Shown: positions 1 through 11,269 of the stretch, in pieces
Position numbering within the stretch: the first letter of the stretch is position 1
How the letters are laid out: each line of letters opens with the position of its first letter
NCBI GenBank assembly: GCA_020543525.1
Contig: JAHYIO010000003.1
Span: 3,348,001 to 3,412,000 of the forward strand
Direction of reading: 5' to 3'
DNA length: 64,000 nucleotides
Origin: Coriolopsis trogii
Taxonomy: Eukaryota > Basidiomycota > Agaricomycetes > Polyporales > Polyporaceae
Notes under the pieces: model-generated
Database searches by the model: none
Told to the model about the DNA's origin: nothing
Seen by the model: only the letters and a program-made list of their open reading frames with translations
Translations under genes and position numbers: made by a program

Positions 1-1161
1 GCACACTAGTTCGACGGCTCCTGAGAAGCATCGTATGGAAAGCTGGAACGCATTGGATCTCGACGGGCTCTCGCCGTACCCTATGTGGACTCGGTCGCAG
101 TGCGGAGGCGTGTAGTGGGCAGGGACGGTGAAATTTGCCGTGTCCATGATCTGTCCTAAACCAATCATGGTGGTCCGTCTGTCGAATGAGAGATGGACGA
201 AAGCCCGGGATCTCTCGAAGCGCTTTTCCGGATGCCAGAGGATCAGGAGGTTGGGGAAATGCACGACCCGGTTCACCGTTATGACTGCGGTATGCGGGGT
301 CCAAGTTTGTGGGGGCCTGCTGAGCCGCAAAATTCGCAGTGTATGCGAGCAGCGTTCAAGCGCGTCCAGCAACTTGTCATCAATCCGAGTACTCGAATAG
401 TGGGAAAAGTCGAGGGTGTGTAGCGTTGGTACGGTGATGGTGCTTGTCAAGTAACCACTGTAAATGAGCATGGATGACAATCGAGGGAAGCTCTCACTGT
501 CCCATCGTACTAGATTCCCCTCAGCGACCTCACGGCCTGCATCATCTATGTTGCGGATGAGAAGGTTGATATCTCTGAGAAAGGGAGCTCCAGCAGAGAG
601 GATGTTGAGTAGTCTCTCCACATCTTGCAGAGACCACAACGAGCACCTGATGGTGCGCATCCGGGACCAATGAGGCTCCAAAAGCTGCCATGGTACGTCT
701 ACGTTCTCGAAATTGTAAGTTGGCATGTCTATCGGTGAGGGCACAGATCGGGACAGGAGCATTTCTAGGAGCTCCTGAGAGAGGACGCGGCCGCGGTGCG
801 GAGAGACTATCGATTCCGTCCTGAGACAATTGGCCCACAGATCGGGAGTTGCTAGGGCAGTCTCCCGCCATTGTCGACATACTTGCGAAAGATGCAGGTA
901 GGAAACACATGAGGTCTCCACACACTGGCCGAGTATCGCCATGAGCATCTCCGATGGGAGGCGCAGTATAGGCGAGCTCGCAGTGTTGTGTAGGAAACAC
1001 AGCGTGATGATTGTCTTCTTGTATTCCTCAACTTTAGCGAGAGTCCACGCATGTATCTGGTCTGCGGTAAGACGGAGGAACTCGGCTCTATCGTTGGTGG
1101 ACAAGGATGATAATATCGAAGACTCTGGACGGTCAGGTACTTTGCCGCATCGAAAGGTCAT
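1..1161 (-). CDS. F-box/LRR-like protein A, 3' end beyond window
   Basis: One uninterrupted minus-strand reading frame runs from an ATG at 1161 to the left edge (about 387 residues, no stop). An F-box lies near residues 60-105 (LPSEMLMAILGQC, then HLSQVCRQWRETALATPDLW, the usual Agaricomycete F-box ending). It is followed by leucine-rich segments of the type LLNILSAGAPFLRDINLLIR and LLDALERCSHTLRILRL. Such proteins are expected to act as substrate receptors of SCF (Skp1-cullin-F-box) ubiquitin ligases; the substrate cannot be inferred. No intron is needed in the visible part. It is divergently oriented to F-box B, and a hAT element has inserted 316 bp upstream of its ATG, which may have changed its expression. 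The F-box class is certain from sequence; the role is by family only. Confidence 0.85.
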   Translation of the reverse strand, partial: MTFRCGKVPDRPESSILSSLSTNDRAEFLRLTADQIHAWTLAKVEEYKKTIITLCFLHNTASSPILRLPSEMLMAILGQCVETSCVSYLHLSQVCRQWRETALATPDLWANCLRTESIVSPHRGRVLSQELLEMLLSRSVPSPIDMPTYNFENVDVPWQLLEPHWSRMRTIRCSLWSLQDVERLLNILSAGAPFLRDINLLIRNIDDAGREVAEGNLVRWDSESFPRLSSMLIYSGYLTSTITVPTLHTLDFSHYSSTRIDDKLLDALERCSHTLRILRLSRPPQTWTPHTAVITVNRVVHFPNLLILWHPEKRFERSRAFVHLSFDRRTTMIGLGQIMDTANFTVPAHYTPPHCDRVHIGYGESPSRSNAFQLSIRCFSGAVELVC

Positions 1162-1468
1162 CAGGCTCGACTCCTTGGGTCGTAGGACACACTTACTAAT
1201 ATCCTTCGTTGGAGTAAACAGGAATGCAGCAGTCATTCTGCCGGGATGTGTATGCTGTGCAACGTCACTGGAAGCAACAGTGTGAATACAAAGTGGCACG
1301 CCAGCGTTCCACACCAGTTTGAGCCGCAACCAGGTTACTCACCTTCGTGCAGACTCCAACCGTTGAAGTCAGCTCTTCTAGCAAGAGTTTCCTTGGGTGA
1401 TGCTCACAAGATGGTTCACGATCTCGAGGAGGAGGAGCGTAAAGTACTGTACAAGACCCCGCCGAAAG
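1162..1468. other. Original bidirectional promoter region, left part
   Basis: Non-coding stretch between the F-box A start codon and the hAT insertion. Without the hAT element it would join 13964-14033 to form a spacer of about 385 bp between the divergent F-box genes A and B. I see no convincing TATA box. Short open frames here look like chance. Confidence 0.5.
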
Positions 1469-1476
1469 CGCATGGC
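1469..1476. repeat. 8-bp target site duplication of hAT, left copy
   Basis: CGCATGGC directly precedes the left terminal inverted repeat and is repeated exactly at 13956-13963. An 8-bp duplication is diagnostic of hAT transposition. Confidence 0.95.
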
Positions 1477-1497
1477 TAGTGTTGCGCCGAGTTGAGT
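1477..1497 (+). repeat. hAT left terminal inverted repeat
   Basis: Twenty-one bases beginning TAGTGTTGCGCC match the reverse complement of 13935-13955 exactly. GAGTCGAGTTG-type subterminal repeats follow. Confidence 0.95.
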
Positions 1498-3593
1498 CGA
1501 GCGAGTCGAGTTGGCGAAACTCGTGATACATCAGGAAAAGTCTCCTTGGCTAATTTTCGTTAATAAGCGTTAATGAGCGCTTATTTTCCTATTTTTCCGC
1601 GTTAACGCTAATGAGCTTACCCATTTGCTAATTTGCCGTGTTTACTCAGGATTAGTCCAGCATTAACCTGTGTTATCGCTACATTGACCCACTATAGATG
1701 TCTGTATTCACACTCTTCCACGCTGAGCGCACTCGATGTAACAGGCACAGTCAATGTATTGAGAAGCTGTATAGTACAACATGAGGTATGATATGACCGC
1801 GTGTACGCCATGCATATCCTCGCCCAGTACAAACCTGCAAAGCTTATGCTCAAAACCCTTGGGATCAGCCTTGTCAAGAAGAGGCAGATGCGCCCACGCA
1901 CAATGAGTAGCGCTGAGCAAGTCACACCCACGCTCAATCTAATGAAGCTGCCAGTTGATATCGGCTCCACCGTAGACCCCTGCAGGGAGGACCCGAAAGC
2001 GGTAACAGAACCTGCGGGGCTCACCGTGAATTTGACTGACCAGTTTGCGGGTGAAGGCGAGGATGAGAGCGGAGGTGGATGTCTTGCAGCTGCAACTGTA
2101 GCGCGGTCCAGCGTCGGCGGGGGAGCGTGAGGAGTTTTGAAGGAAGCGGCGAGAACGGGGAGAAGGAAGCTACCAATTGTGCCGGTACCTGTCTGAGACA
2201 GAGAATCAGTATATGGGGCAGACGCGGCATGCGATGACCCAACATACCTGAGCATAAGCCATCACATCCCTGAATGCAACAACAATAGGGAAAACATGTG
2301 GACGGGGGTTGGGTTAGTGTAACAAGCGAAGCCGGTGGTCTCGAGAAGAACGGTCCAGCAGGGGTTCAAGTAAGTGGTAAAAAGAGAGCAGAGAGCTGAG
2401 GAGGGACGGAGTGGAGAAGTGAGGATATAGTGCTGGATAGGTATGGAAGGTCCAGCTTTGGGACCGCGAAGTGTTTTGCAGGCGTAGGCATGGCAAGAGG
2501 GAGGCGCGAGAGAGAAACGAAGCGAGGTCGAGCGTGTCTGGGTCGCGATCTCGCAGAGCGGAGTCCGTCTTGTAGCAGCCGATATTGTGCACCTAGCATG
2601 TCACCTCAGATGTCACGGTTGGTATCCTGCTAGTGCTGAGACAATGAAGGGAAAAGAGGACAAAGAATAGAGAAAGGGGAGCTACTATGATAAGAGGGAG
2701 TGTCAGACCAGGAAGAGAGAGACAAAATGAGGGTTGAGGGCAAAAAGTATGTGGTCGTCATCAGAGACGTCGACGAGGGGGTTGAAGCTGGGGGAAGTGG
2801 CGCAATTAGTCAGCTTCTCATGCCCATGCTTCCAGTGCTTTCTGTGTTCGCCTATGCTGTGGGTGCACGAGTGCCTGAGGTGGACGCAGCAAGAGATAGT
2901 TAGGGGGGCAGGCAGACAGTGCACTGGAATAGACACAGAAACTGAGGCATCAGCGGTGAATGAGCGTGCAGGAGAGTGGTTAGACCGTAGGGTGCGTGGG
3001 ACTCTCTTTGGCAGGCTCGGGATGTTTGGTGTGGTTCTCAATGATAACATGCGGGCATTTCGTAGCGCGGCTGCTTCTCAAGGTCGACATATTGCTTGGG
3101 GGTGAGGCCTGAGGAGCACGGGCGCGGGGTCTCACTGTTGTCAGTAAGCACATCATGGTCGTTCGAGGTCAAGAGGTTTTAGCACTCGAAGCAGGCGCTG
3201 AAGTCGCGCGAAGACCTGCGGCCGGTGGTCACAACGATGCTCATGGCAGAACAAAGTTAGCAGCAATGAGCTGGTGTTTTCCTGTCATGAGCAGTTCAGA
3301 ATCTAGAGGTTTACTTGTTATCATATACTAGCAAATCAGAGCCTCAGAGGGTCTCGCCAAAAGCTGAGTTATCTGGAATATTCTGGAGGTAGCGCTAATT
3401 TAGCGCTCATTCGCAAGGGGGACTTTTTCTGACATAACTCGTGATGGCGAGTTGGACGAGTCGAGTTGGTGCGAGTTGGCGAGTTATTATGTAAGCGAGT
3501 CAAGTGTGATGGCGCCAGCCATGTATTGTGACTATCGTCTCTCGTCTTTGAAGCATTCTGTACGCGTACTATTGTATCTAAGACATCTTCATG
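1498..3593. other. hAT internal region without assignable gene
   Basis: About 2.1 kb between the left inverted repeat and the transposase stop codon. An AT-rich stretch at 1550-1680 repeats the motif TTAATGAGC. Several minus-strand open frames (1692-2255, 2314-2592, 2703-3050) are Pro/Ser-rich and match nothing I recognise. A cluster of GAGTTGG/GAGTCGAG motifs at 3436-3490, followed inward by sequence resembling the reverse complement of 1520-1590, looks like a second, inverted hAT end. The region may be captured cargo or a separate non-autonomous element. Confidence 0.5.
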
Positions 3594-5327
3594 CTAAATA
3601 TGTGTGTCATCGGAAGCGGAAGGCTCGGTCCGTGCGTTCGCAAGGAGTTCCTCAAGCTCCTGAAGCCGGATATGAGCCAAGAGCTCCTGTACTGTATGGT
3701 CGGTTACCGGCCCTTCAATCGTGTAATCCTCCTCTCTCGCAATGAGATGCCCTGTCAAATCGAGGCGAGACTGTTTGTAGTGATACTTGAGGCATTGTAG
3801 GGCCTCCATGAGCTCAGGTTCAATGCAGCTCCGGCGGAGAGTGTCTGTCTCTTTGCTGGAAGAGAATATCCGTTCGCATATTACCGCAGATGCCTGGGCG
3901 GCAAGGACATCGAGGGCTATGCGACCAAGATATGGGTATATCTTCCTGTTCAGCTAAAATTGTAGGCAGAGTGAGCCCAGAAAATATGAGAGAGGATGTA
4001 CCAAGCAAGTAACAACATACCGTCCAATAATGAAGCAAGTCCATGCCGCAGTCAATACTTCCCACTAATCCTTCTGCAAGATAGCGATCGAGTTCACTTT
4101 GTACAGCAGCGCGGTCATGAGAAGCAGCCTCCTGGGTGTCAGACAAGCAACCAGCCATGGTCCAAAAGGGGTCAGGTGGGGGAGATGTGCTAGAATGAGG
4201 AGAAGGGTGATCGGAGACTGAGAGAATGGGTTCAGAAGCATGTGGTCGGAGTGATGCATGGGATCGAACGTAGGAGAACAGACGTCCAAGGCCGCGTTGT
4301 TGCCTGTTGAAGCCTGTACTATGCCGCGCCCCAATATTGGGCATGCTTGATGTCCGGCCAGGTTGGATGCCAAGCTGACGGCGTTCATCTGCTCGGAAGG
4401 CCTGCATCTATGAGTAAAGTCATAAAGAGTGAGTTTTAGCACAGTATGGTCGAAAATCTCACATACTGCTTCTAGAACCCATTCACGTGCTTGTACAGCT
4501 TCGTCAGAGGACCAGTGTTGCTCGATCCATTGCAGTTTAATTGCCGGATTGAGTACTACCATTGCATCGCATCAGTTTGGCACCAGACTAGGAAGTAAAT
4601 CAACACTTACCCATGGCGAGCACATGGATACGGGATCGGCGACACTTATAAATATATTCCTCTATTTTTTCGATACTGAGATCAATGTAAGGAGCCATTA
4701 GTGGCTGCACCTTTCGAAGTTCGCGCCAACCCGAGAGGAGGAGCTCGTAGGCAGGTAGTGCGATAGAAACAGATGGGGTGCACTCAAAGGAAAGTAACTG
4801 TTGCACATCATGTGGCATCTCAAGAATACGGTATATATCCTTGAGAGCCTCATACTCCTCGGCATGGAGCAAGGTGTGAGAGATGTCAGCACGCCCAGCA
4901 TGCTCGAGGAATCTCTTGACAGCCTGTCAGAGTTGTCACAATAAGTACGGTCTGAATATCACCAAATATGAACAGATCGAGCACATACCGGATAGAGAAG
5001 CAACAGCCGCCGTATCATGATGTGTGTCGACGACCATCTTGTGTCGCAGTCACGCAGCAGCTGAACGACAGGGAGCTGGACTACATCGCCATTTTCATCC
5101 TGCCATAGGCCGGCCTCATTCCCCTCTTGTATTGTCAGGCGGAACTCGGCACGGCGTCGATCGGATTGACAGCAGAAGGCGACCAGATCACAAATCTTCC
5201 CTACAGGGTTAGCAGCAAGTGCCTCGACACGTCTGATCGCCTGCGTGCTTGATAGTGTGTTGGTATTGTCGGTGGATAGCTCAAGATACAGTAGGGATGG
5301 GCACTGCTTCAATTTCTCGAGAATATG
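3594..5327 (-). pseudogene. hAT transposase, 3' half (catalytic to dimerisation region)
   Basis: This is the C-terminal part of the hAT transposase, with several short introns. Reading downstream from the Copia insertion it shows DCDTRWSSTHIMIRRLL (the conserved catalytic-core DTRWSS-type motif), the segment containing LPAYELLLSGWRELRKVQPL, a Ser/Pro-rich linker ending DPFWTMAG, and the hAT C-terminal dimerisation domain (IYPYLGRIALDVLAAQASAV, ICERIFSSSKETDTLRR). It ends at a stop at 3594. The frame continues logically across the Copia insertion: HVVNISVQ on the far side joins HILEKLKQCPSLL here. It encodes the DNA-cutting and multimerisation part of the enzyme but is separated from its start by 6.4 kb, so it is non-functional as it stands. 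Confidence 0.9.
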
Positions 5328-5332
5328 TTGGA
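5328..5332. repeat. 5-bp target site duplication of Copia, left copy
   Basis: TTGGA directly before the left LTR, repeated at 11772-11776 directly after the right LTR. Five bases is the usual Copia integrase footprint. Confidence 0.95.
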
Positions 5333-5898
5333 TGTTGACATTCCGGATTTACGGCTCTACCGGTCCGGAGTTGTGCACACAACCTTTGTATGGTCATGTT
5401 TACTTATTTTAGATAACGCTTACTGTAGGCTGTGTTTCTACTTACCATATACGGTTTTCTCTACAAAACTACTGTACGTTCCCATAACCATATGGTTCCC
5501 TTGTCTTCCTGTGCGTTCTACAATGCACCGGAACTTTCTAGACCTTATGTCTTACTCAGAATACTCTCGGCTCTTACTCATACGCCGAGTACGGACTCTT
5601 ACTCATCATCCTATGGTTAACATGTGACTGCTTCATTCGCTTACTCATGCACTCCTCTCTCTAGTATATAAGGCAGTCTGTTTGCTCCTCTGCTCTTCAG
5701 TCGTTCGTTCACTGACTGAAGAGTAAGTCCCACTCATTACTTATGCTCTACTACACTTTACTTACTAGTACTTGTAGTCTCTCTTTGTGTGACTTACAGG
5801 TACTGGACTATGCAATATAGTCGTTCGTTCACTGACTGAAGATCTCTCTTTGTGTGACTTACAGGTCGCTCCAAGCCTTCCAGGTTCAGAGTTCATCA
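5333..5898 (+). repeat. Copia left (5') LTR
   Basis: 566 bp, beginning TGTTGACATTCC and ending GTTCATCA. A TATA box (TATATAAG, 5664-5671) is probably the element's promoter. It differs from the right LTR by an extra 64-bp segment ending near 5864. That segment contains a second copy of TCGTTCGTTCACTGACTGAAG and of the sequence around TGTGTGACTTACAG. A strong splice donor (GTAAGT at 5723) and acceptors (CAG at 5799 and 5864) lie downstream of the TATA box. Confidence 0.95.
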
Positions 5899-5917
5899 GG
5901 TTATGAGCCCTGCGCTC
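5899..5917 (+). promoter_or_regulatory. Copia primer binding site, half-tRNA initiator Met type
   Basis: Immediately after the LTR is GGTTATGAGCCCTGCGCTC. Its complement contains GGGCTCATAACC, the anticodon stem-loop of eukaryotic initiator tRNA-Met, plus upstream stem bases. Drosophila copia and yeast Ty5 prime from this internal position of cleaved initiator tRNA rather than from the tRNA 3' end. The match is seen directly; the priming mechanism follows from those families. Confidence 0.8.
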
Positions 5918-6413
5918 TAATCAGTTGCTTCTCTGTCGACACCTCTGCGCGCAACTCTTTGTACGTCGACTCTCTGCCCGTGCATTCCCACTTTCCTACT
6001 CTCTTGACTGTGCCCGCCGACACTGCTGCCAGGGGGACATTTCTGCGCTCGTGACACAGCCCTGAGCGCTTTCGTAGTCAGTCTCTAGTTAACTATCGTT
6101 GTAACACCTGTTGTGCTCTCGAGGCACCTGGGTGATTCAGGCATCCCTCAGCCAGGCCACGCACTTGCGCCCGCCAGCTGTTGTACCCGGGGTGGTTAGC
6201 ACCTTTGGACCGGAGGACAACTGTTCGGACCCTCCTTACGATACCTTTTTGCCTCGGTAGTTACTATAGCGTTTCTTGGGCACAGTTGGCGACTTCTACC
6301 CGGATTGTCGGTAATTTCGGCTTACTGGCTCTCTGGTTCACCTCAAAAGGTGCCCCTGTCCACCTTTCTCGCATGTGGCACGTCAATCATCGCGTATACT
6401 TTGAACCATTGTT

Positions 6414-9400
6414 TTGGAGCCGACTCTTCCAGCATCTCCTCATTCCTCTGAGGCTGAAGTCGAGGACATTGTTGATACTTCGACAGAAGTATCCTCTGAC
6501 AGCTCAGGCAACGAGGAATCCTGCGAGGATCTTCCACACATTTGGGACTCTGACGAACAAGTTGACACCCACCTTCAAAGCGACGGTTGGTACAATTGTG
6601 CCGTGAGCCCCTGTCCTCATCGGTACAACAATGTTGCTTTACCGGAAGATCCCACATCGTTCACTTGGCAACCTATCTCTCCCTACCAAGCAGACGAGGA
6701 GTTTCTTGCTGGAGTCAACACAGCTCTTCCAGTCGCATCCGATACACCCTATGACACACCACTTGTCGTAGCGCTTCCTCTCGCCTCTAACACCCCATAC
6801 GACACCCCTCTTGTCACATCCCCGCATCTCTCTCCAATCGAAACTCTCCCTCCTCCTCTCGTCACTGCGCTTCCATCTGTTGCGCCTATATCCTTCACTC
6901 TAGACTTCGACAACGAGGATTATCTCCACTCTTCTCAGTATCTGCTTTCAATCATGGGAGACGTCAAGATCGACTCGATCCCTATCCTTTCTTCGGCGAA
7001 CCAGTACAATAACTGGGCTGCAAAGCTTAAGGGGTACTTCATCTTCATGGGCTGTTGGGAGATTGTCGAAGGCACCAAGACTGAGCCCTCTCCTGCCGGT
7101 ACTACTGCCACTGCGGCGGAGTTAGCCGCCATAGAGGCATGGCAGAAGCTCAATGGGCAGGCTCGCGGCATGATGTATATGCAAGTCTCACCAAACTTCC
7201 ACTACATCCTCGATACAAAGGTTCCGGGTCAACGCGGTGCTGCTCCTCGTACCATGACAGCCGCTGAGACCTGGGCCGCCATCAAGACAAAGTTTGGCAC
7301 GCCCAACAGTGCTCACGTCTGGGGCATGTTCGAGTCGCTCGTTGCAGAGCCTCACATGAACGATTCAAAACCTCTCCAGGACCAGAAGATGAAGATCATC
7401 AACCGCCTTCGCGACATCGATAGCAATGGCGTCAAGCTCAGCGAGACCATGCAGGCTCTCCTGTTGCTGTCGAAGGTCCCCGAGTCCTACCAGTCCATGG
7501 TTTCTGCGCTAATGGCTATCACGGACATCGACAAGGTCACCCTCGACGACATCCAGTCGAAGACCTTGGCCGAGGAGTCGTTGCACAAGAACGGACAGTC
7601 CGCCAACAAGGTCTCCCAGACCAAGCCGAAGCCTAAGGGTCCTTGCTCCTTCTGTGGCAGTAGTTCTCACCACGAGTCCAACTGCTACAAAAAGCACCCA
7701 GACAAGCGTCCCAAGGGCAAGAAGAAGGACAAGGAGAGGGATAAGGACAAGGACAAGGGGAAGAACAAGGACACTACTTCTCATAGTCATGCGCATGTCG
7801 TCTCTGAGTCTGTATCAGCTGTAAACGTACTTTCGGGTCCCTTGAACATTGCTGCTTCTTTCTATGATGAGGCTATGGCCTCAGACAGCTCGAAGTGGAC
7901 CATGTAGCTTATGGACTCAGGAGCCTCTCAACATATCACCGGCGACATGTCTGACTTCTCCACCTACCAGCCTTTCGAGACCACTGTTCCTTTTGGAACG
8001 GCTGCGTCAGGGGAAAGTAGTGTTATCCATGCGCTTGGATTGGGAACGGTTGAAGGGATCGCGTACATTGATAATCAGAGCATCCCTGTCACCCTTAACA
8101 ACGTCTACTATATCCCGCATGTGGAAGGTCATCTTTTCTCGACGGGCTCCATCGAGCGCAATGGTTATTCCTTGTTCCAAGGCGAAGGTCACATGTGTAT
8201 CTTTGACAAGCTACCTGATGGTGCTGTCAAACATGGTTCGACGATTCGTATCATGGGTCGAAAGATCCTTGAGGCGAGGTACAACCCGAATAGCAATATG
8301 TACTGGATGCTCCTCGAACTCCGTAATGGTCAGCGTGTCCACCTCAATGTCCATCGCTTCAAGACCTGGCATCGTCGCTTTGGTCATGCGGGCAAGGACG
8401 TGCTGCATCATCTTCCTAAGAACACCAAGGGAGTTGATGCCGTTGATCCTGCGGATGAAGAGCCATGTGACGGATGTGCCTTTGGCAAATCCACTCGCGC
8501 CCCCTTCCCACCTTCTGAGAAGCGTGCGACTGAAGTTCTTGAGCTCATCCATACGGATCTCAATGGACCGATGCGTACTCAGGCTATCGGAGGATGGAAG
8601 TATTTTGCCGGTTTCATTGACGATTACTCTGGTCTTGCTCGCGCCTACTACCTTAAGCACAAGTTGGATGCTGTTAAAGCATTCCTCAACTATAAGGCAT
8701 GGGCTGAGACTCAGACCGGTAAAAAGATTAAGAAGGTCCGCTCTGATTGAGGGGGGGAATATACGTCTGGCGAGTTCAGCGAGCTTCTTCGTTTGCATGG
8801 CATCGAGCACCAGAAGACAGTTGCGGGTTCACCTCAACAGAATGGACGTGCTGAACGCTGGAACCGTACCATCACCGAGAAGGCCTTGTGTATGTTACAT
8901 CAGGCTGGACTTAGTCACGGTTTCTGGCAACTTGCCATCGATGCAGCCGTTCATATCTACAATCGTCAACCTATGCGATGACACAAATGGCAATGCCCTA
9001 TCACGTTGTGGGACGGTACTATACCGGATGTCTCCTACTTCCGTGTGTTTGGGTGCAAAGCCTTTGTGCATGTGCAGAAGGCGAAGCGCGAAGGGAAGCT
9101 CGACAAGAAGGCAGTCGAGATGATCTTCGTGGGGTATGAGCAGGGTTCCAAGGGGTATCGTTTTTGGAATCTGGCCACCCGCTCTATCGTCGTGTCCCGC
9201 GATGTGACATTTGATGAAGAGTCTTTCCCTGCACGTAAACTTCCTGGCAATCAACCTGTCGCCCCCAGTGATAATCCATTTGTGAATGACCAGTCGGATG
9301 AGTCCTTGAACGACGACTCTGACTCGGTTGATCCCAACGACATTTTGGACATTCCCCTTCCCATTCCGCTTGATGTCCCACCACCGCTTGATCACTCTGT

Positions 9401-11258
9401 AGACAATGATGCACCTGAAGCCCCTGCTCTGGCTAATGCCCCTGATTGTCCTCCAACACCGCCGCCTGTTCCTGCTCCTCATCCTCCTCACCGTCGTGGT
9501 CGTAACAGACTAGTGGGAGATAACCAGCCTAGCATTGCTCGTGACCGCCCTCGTCGTGACAAAGCAGGCATTCCCCACCCGAGTAGGACTCAGGACAATA
9601 TCTATGGCGACGAGAACCCGGTTCATGTCGACGCCCGGACAGATCCGGATGGAGATCAGTGGGAGGCAGAGACTTTCCTCGCTTTTCTCGCTGCTGCTCA
9701 GTCGAAAGCTGGTATTCCTCAATCCCACAAGGAGGCCATGCAATTGCCTGATGCTTCTAAGTGGCGTGAAGCTGAGAAGTCGGAGTATGACTCGCTTATC
9801 GAGAACAGGACCTGGGTACTTGTTCCTCGTCCTAAGGGTCGACACGTCGTCTCAAACCGCTGGGTTTATGATATTAAACATGATGGGTGATACAAAGCTC
9901 GTCTTGTTGCTCGCGGTTTTACTCAAGTATGGGGTGAGGACTATCATGAGACGTTCTCTCCAGTTGCGCGGTTCGAGTCTATCCGGTATCTTCTTGCGCA
10001 CGCTGCACTTGAGGACTGGGACATCGAATCTATGGATGTCAAGACCGCGTTTCTGAATGGCGATCTCGAAGAGGAAATTTACATGGAACAGCCCGAAGGC
10101 TGGGTCGTTCCTGGGAAGGAAGACCACGTCTGTCTGCTCAAAAAGGCTATCTATGGTCTTAAACAGGCGTCGCGTCAGTGGAATGTGAAGATTCATCAGT
10201 CGCTTCTTGACTTGGGATTCCAACGGACTTATTCTGATGCCGGGATCTATGTATATTGGCGACAAGGGGGGGAACATATAACGATTGTCGTACTCTATGT
10301 CGACGATCTACTTCTCATCGGCAATCAGTCTAGCCACATCAAGCATGTCAAGCGCTCTCTTTCTAAGCAGTACAAGATGACAGACTTGGGACCAGTTAAG
10401 CGCTTCCTTGGTCTTCGCATCACTCGAGATCGTTCTACTCGAACACTCGACATCGACCAGGAAGAATACATTCAGTCTGTCCTTGAGCGTTTCCAGATGG
10501 CTGACTGTAAACCGTCGCGTACTCCTCTCCCTGCTGGTGCTGTTTTGGTGAAAACCGATCAGCCCACTTCCGATTCGTTTAGGCAACGCTACCAGAGTCT
10601 TATTGGCAGTCTTTTGTACACCATGCTCGGGACGCGCCCTGACATTGCTTTCGCTGTCACACGGTTGTCCAAGTACAATACCAATATATCTGAAGTGCAC
10701 ATGAACTATACCAAGTATGTCCTGCGTTACCTTCAGGGAACAAAGGCATATCGGCTGTGCTACAAGGGAGCGTCTAATGACGGTCTGATCTCGTACTCAG
10801 ACTCGGACTGGGCGGAAGACCGTGATGATCGGCACTCAACCTCTGGCTTTGTCTTCTTGATGGCAGGTGGTGCCGTATCATGGGCATCGAGGCATCAGCC
10901 TACCATTTCGCTCTCCTCGACCGAGGCAGAATATAAAGCGGCCTCTGACACTTGTCGTCAGTTGGCATGGCTGAGGACCTTCGGCGATGAACTCGGAGAT
11001 GACGTGACTGATCCGACGCCTTTGTGTCTTGACAACCAAGGCTCAATCTTCTTGTCCGTCAATCCAGTCATTGACCGTCGTACTAAGCACATAGAGATCC
11101 GTTATCACTTTATTTGTGAACAGGTCGGGATGGGATCTGTCGAGATCTACTATGTTGCTTCTGAGGACCAATTGGCCGACCCTCTCACGAAGAACGTGCC
11201 TTACTCTAATTAGGCTAAGTTCGTTGAGGAGATAGGTCTTGTGTCCGTTGCATCTTGA
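6414..11258 (+). pseudogene. Copia Gag-Pol polyprotein with in-frame stops
   Basis: A single frame holds the whole polyprotein. Gag has a UBN2-like region (from about 6954, SIPILSSANQYNNWAAKL) and a CCHC zinc knuckle (CSFCGSSSHHESNC). The aspartic protease has MDSGASQHITG. The GAG-pre-integrase motif is WHRRFGHAG. Integrase has HTDLNGPM, FIDDYSG and SPQQNGRAERWNRT. Reverse transcriptase has MDVKTAFLNGDLEEEIYMEQ and YVDDLLLIG. RNase H has SDSDWAEDRDDRHSTSG and SSTEAEYKAA. In-frame stops occur at 7905 (TAG), 8748 (TGA), 8979 (TGA), 9888 (TGA) and 11211 (TAG); the natural end is probably the TGA at 11256. Each stop sits where a conserved Arg (CGA) or Gln (CAG) is plausible, so C-to-T change is the likely cause. 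The first stop falls at the Gag/protease boundary and could alternatively be a readthrough codon. Confidence 0.93.
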
Positions 11259-11269
11259 ACAAGTGGGAG

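Noticed and set aside
542..1000. 152-codon minus-strand open frame overlapping F-box A
   Set aside because: It is an alternative frame of the F-box A coding sequence; only the other frame shows F-box and LRR signatures.
7849..9123. 424-codon plus-strand open frame inside Copia
   Set aside because: It overlaps the Pol frame, which carries protease and integrase motifs. This frame has none and is rich in Ser/Leu/Arg, typical of a shadow.
8211..9491. Two minus-strand open frames of about 200 codons within Copia
   Set aside because: Antisense shadows of integrase and reverse transcriptase; no motif.
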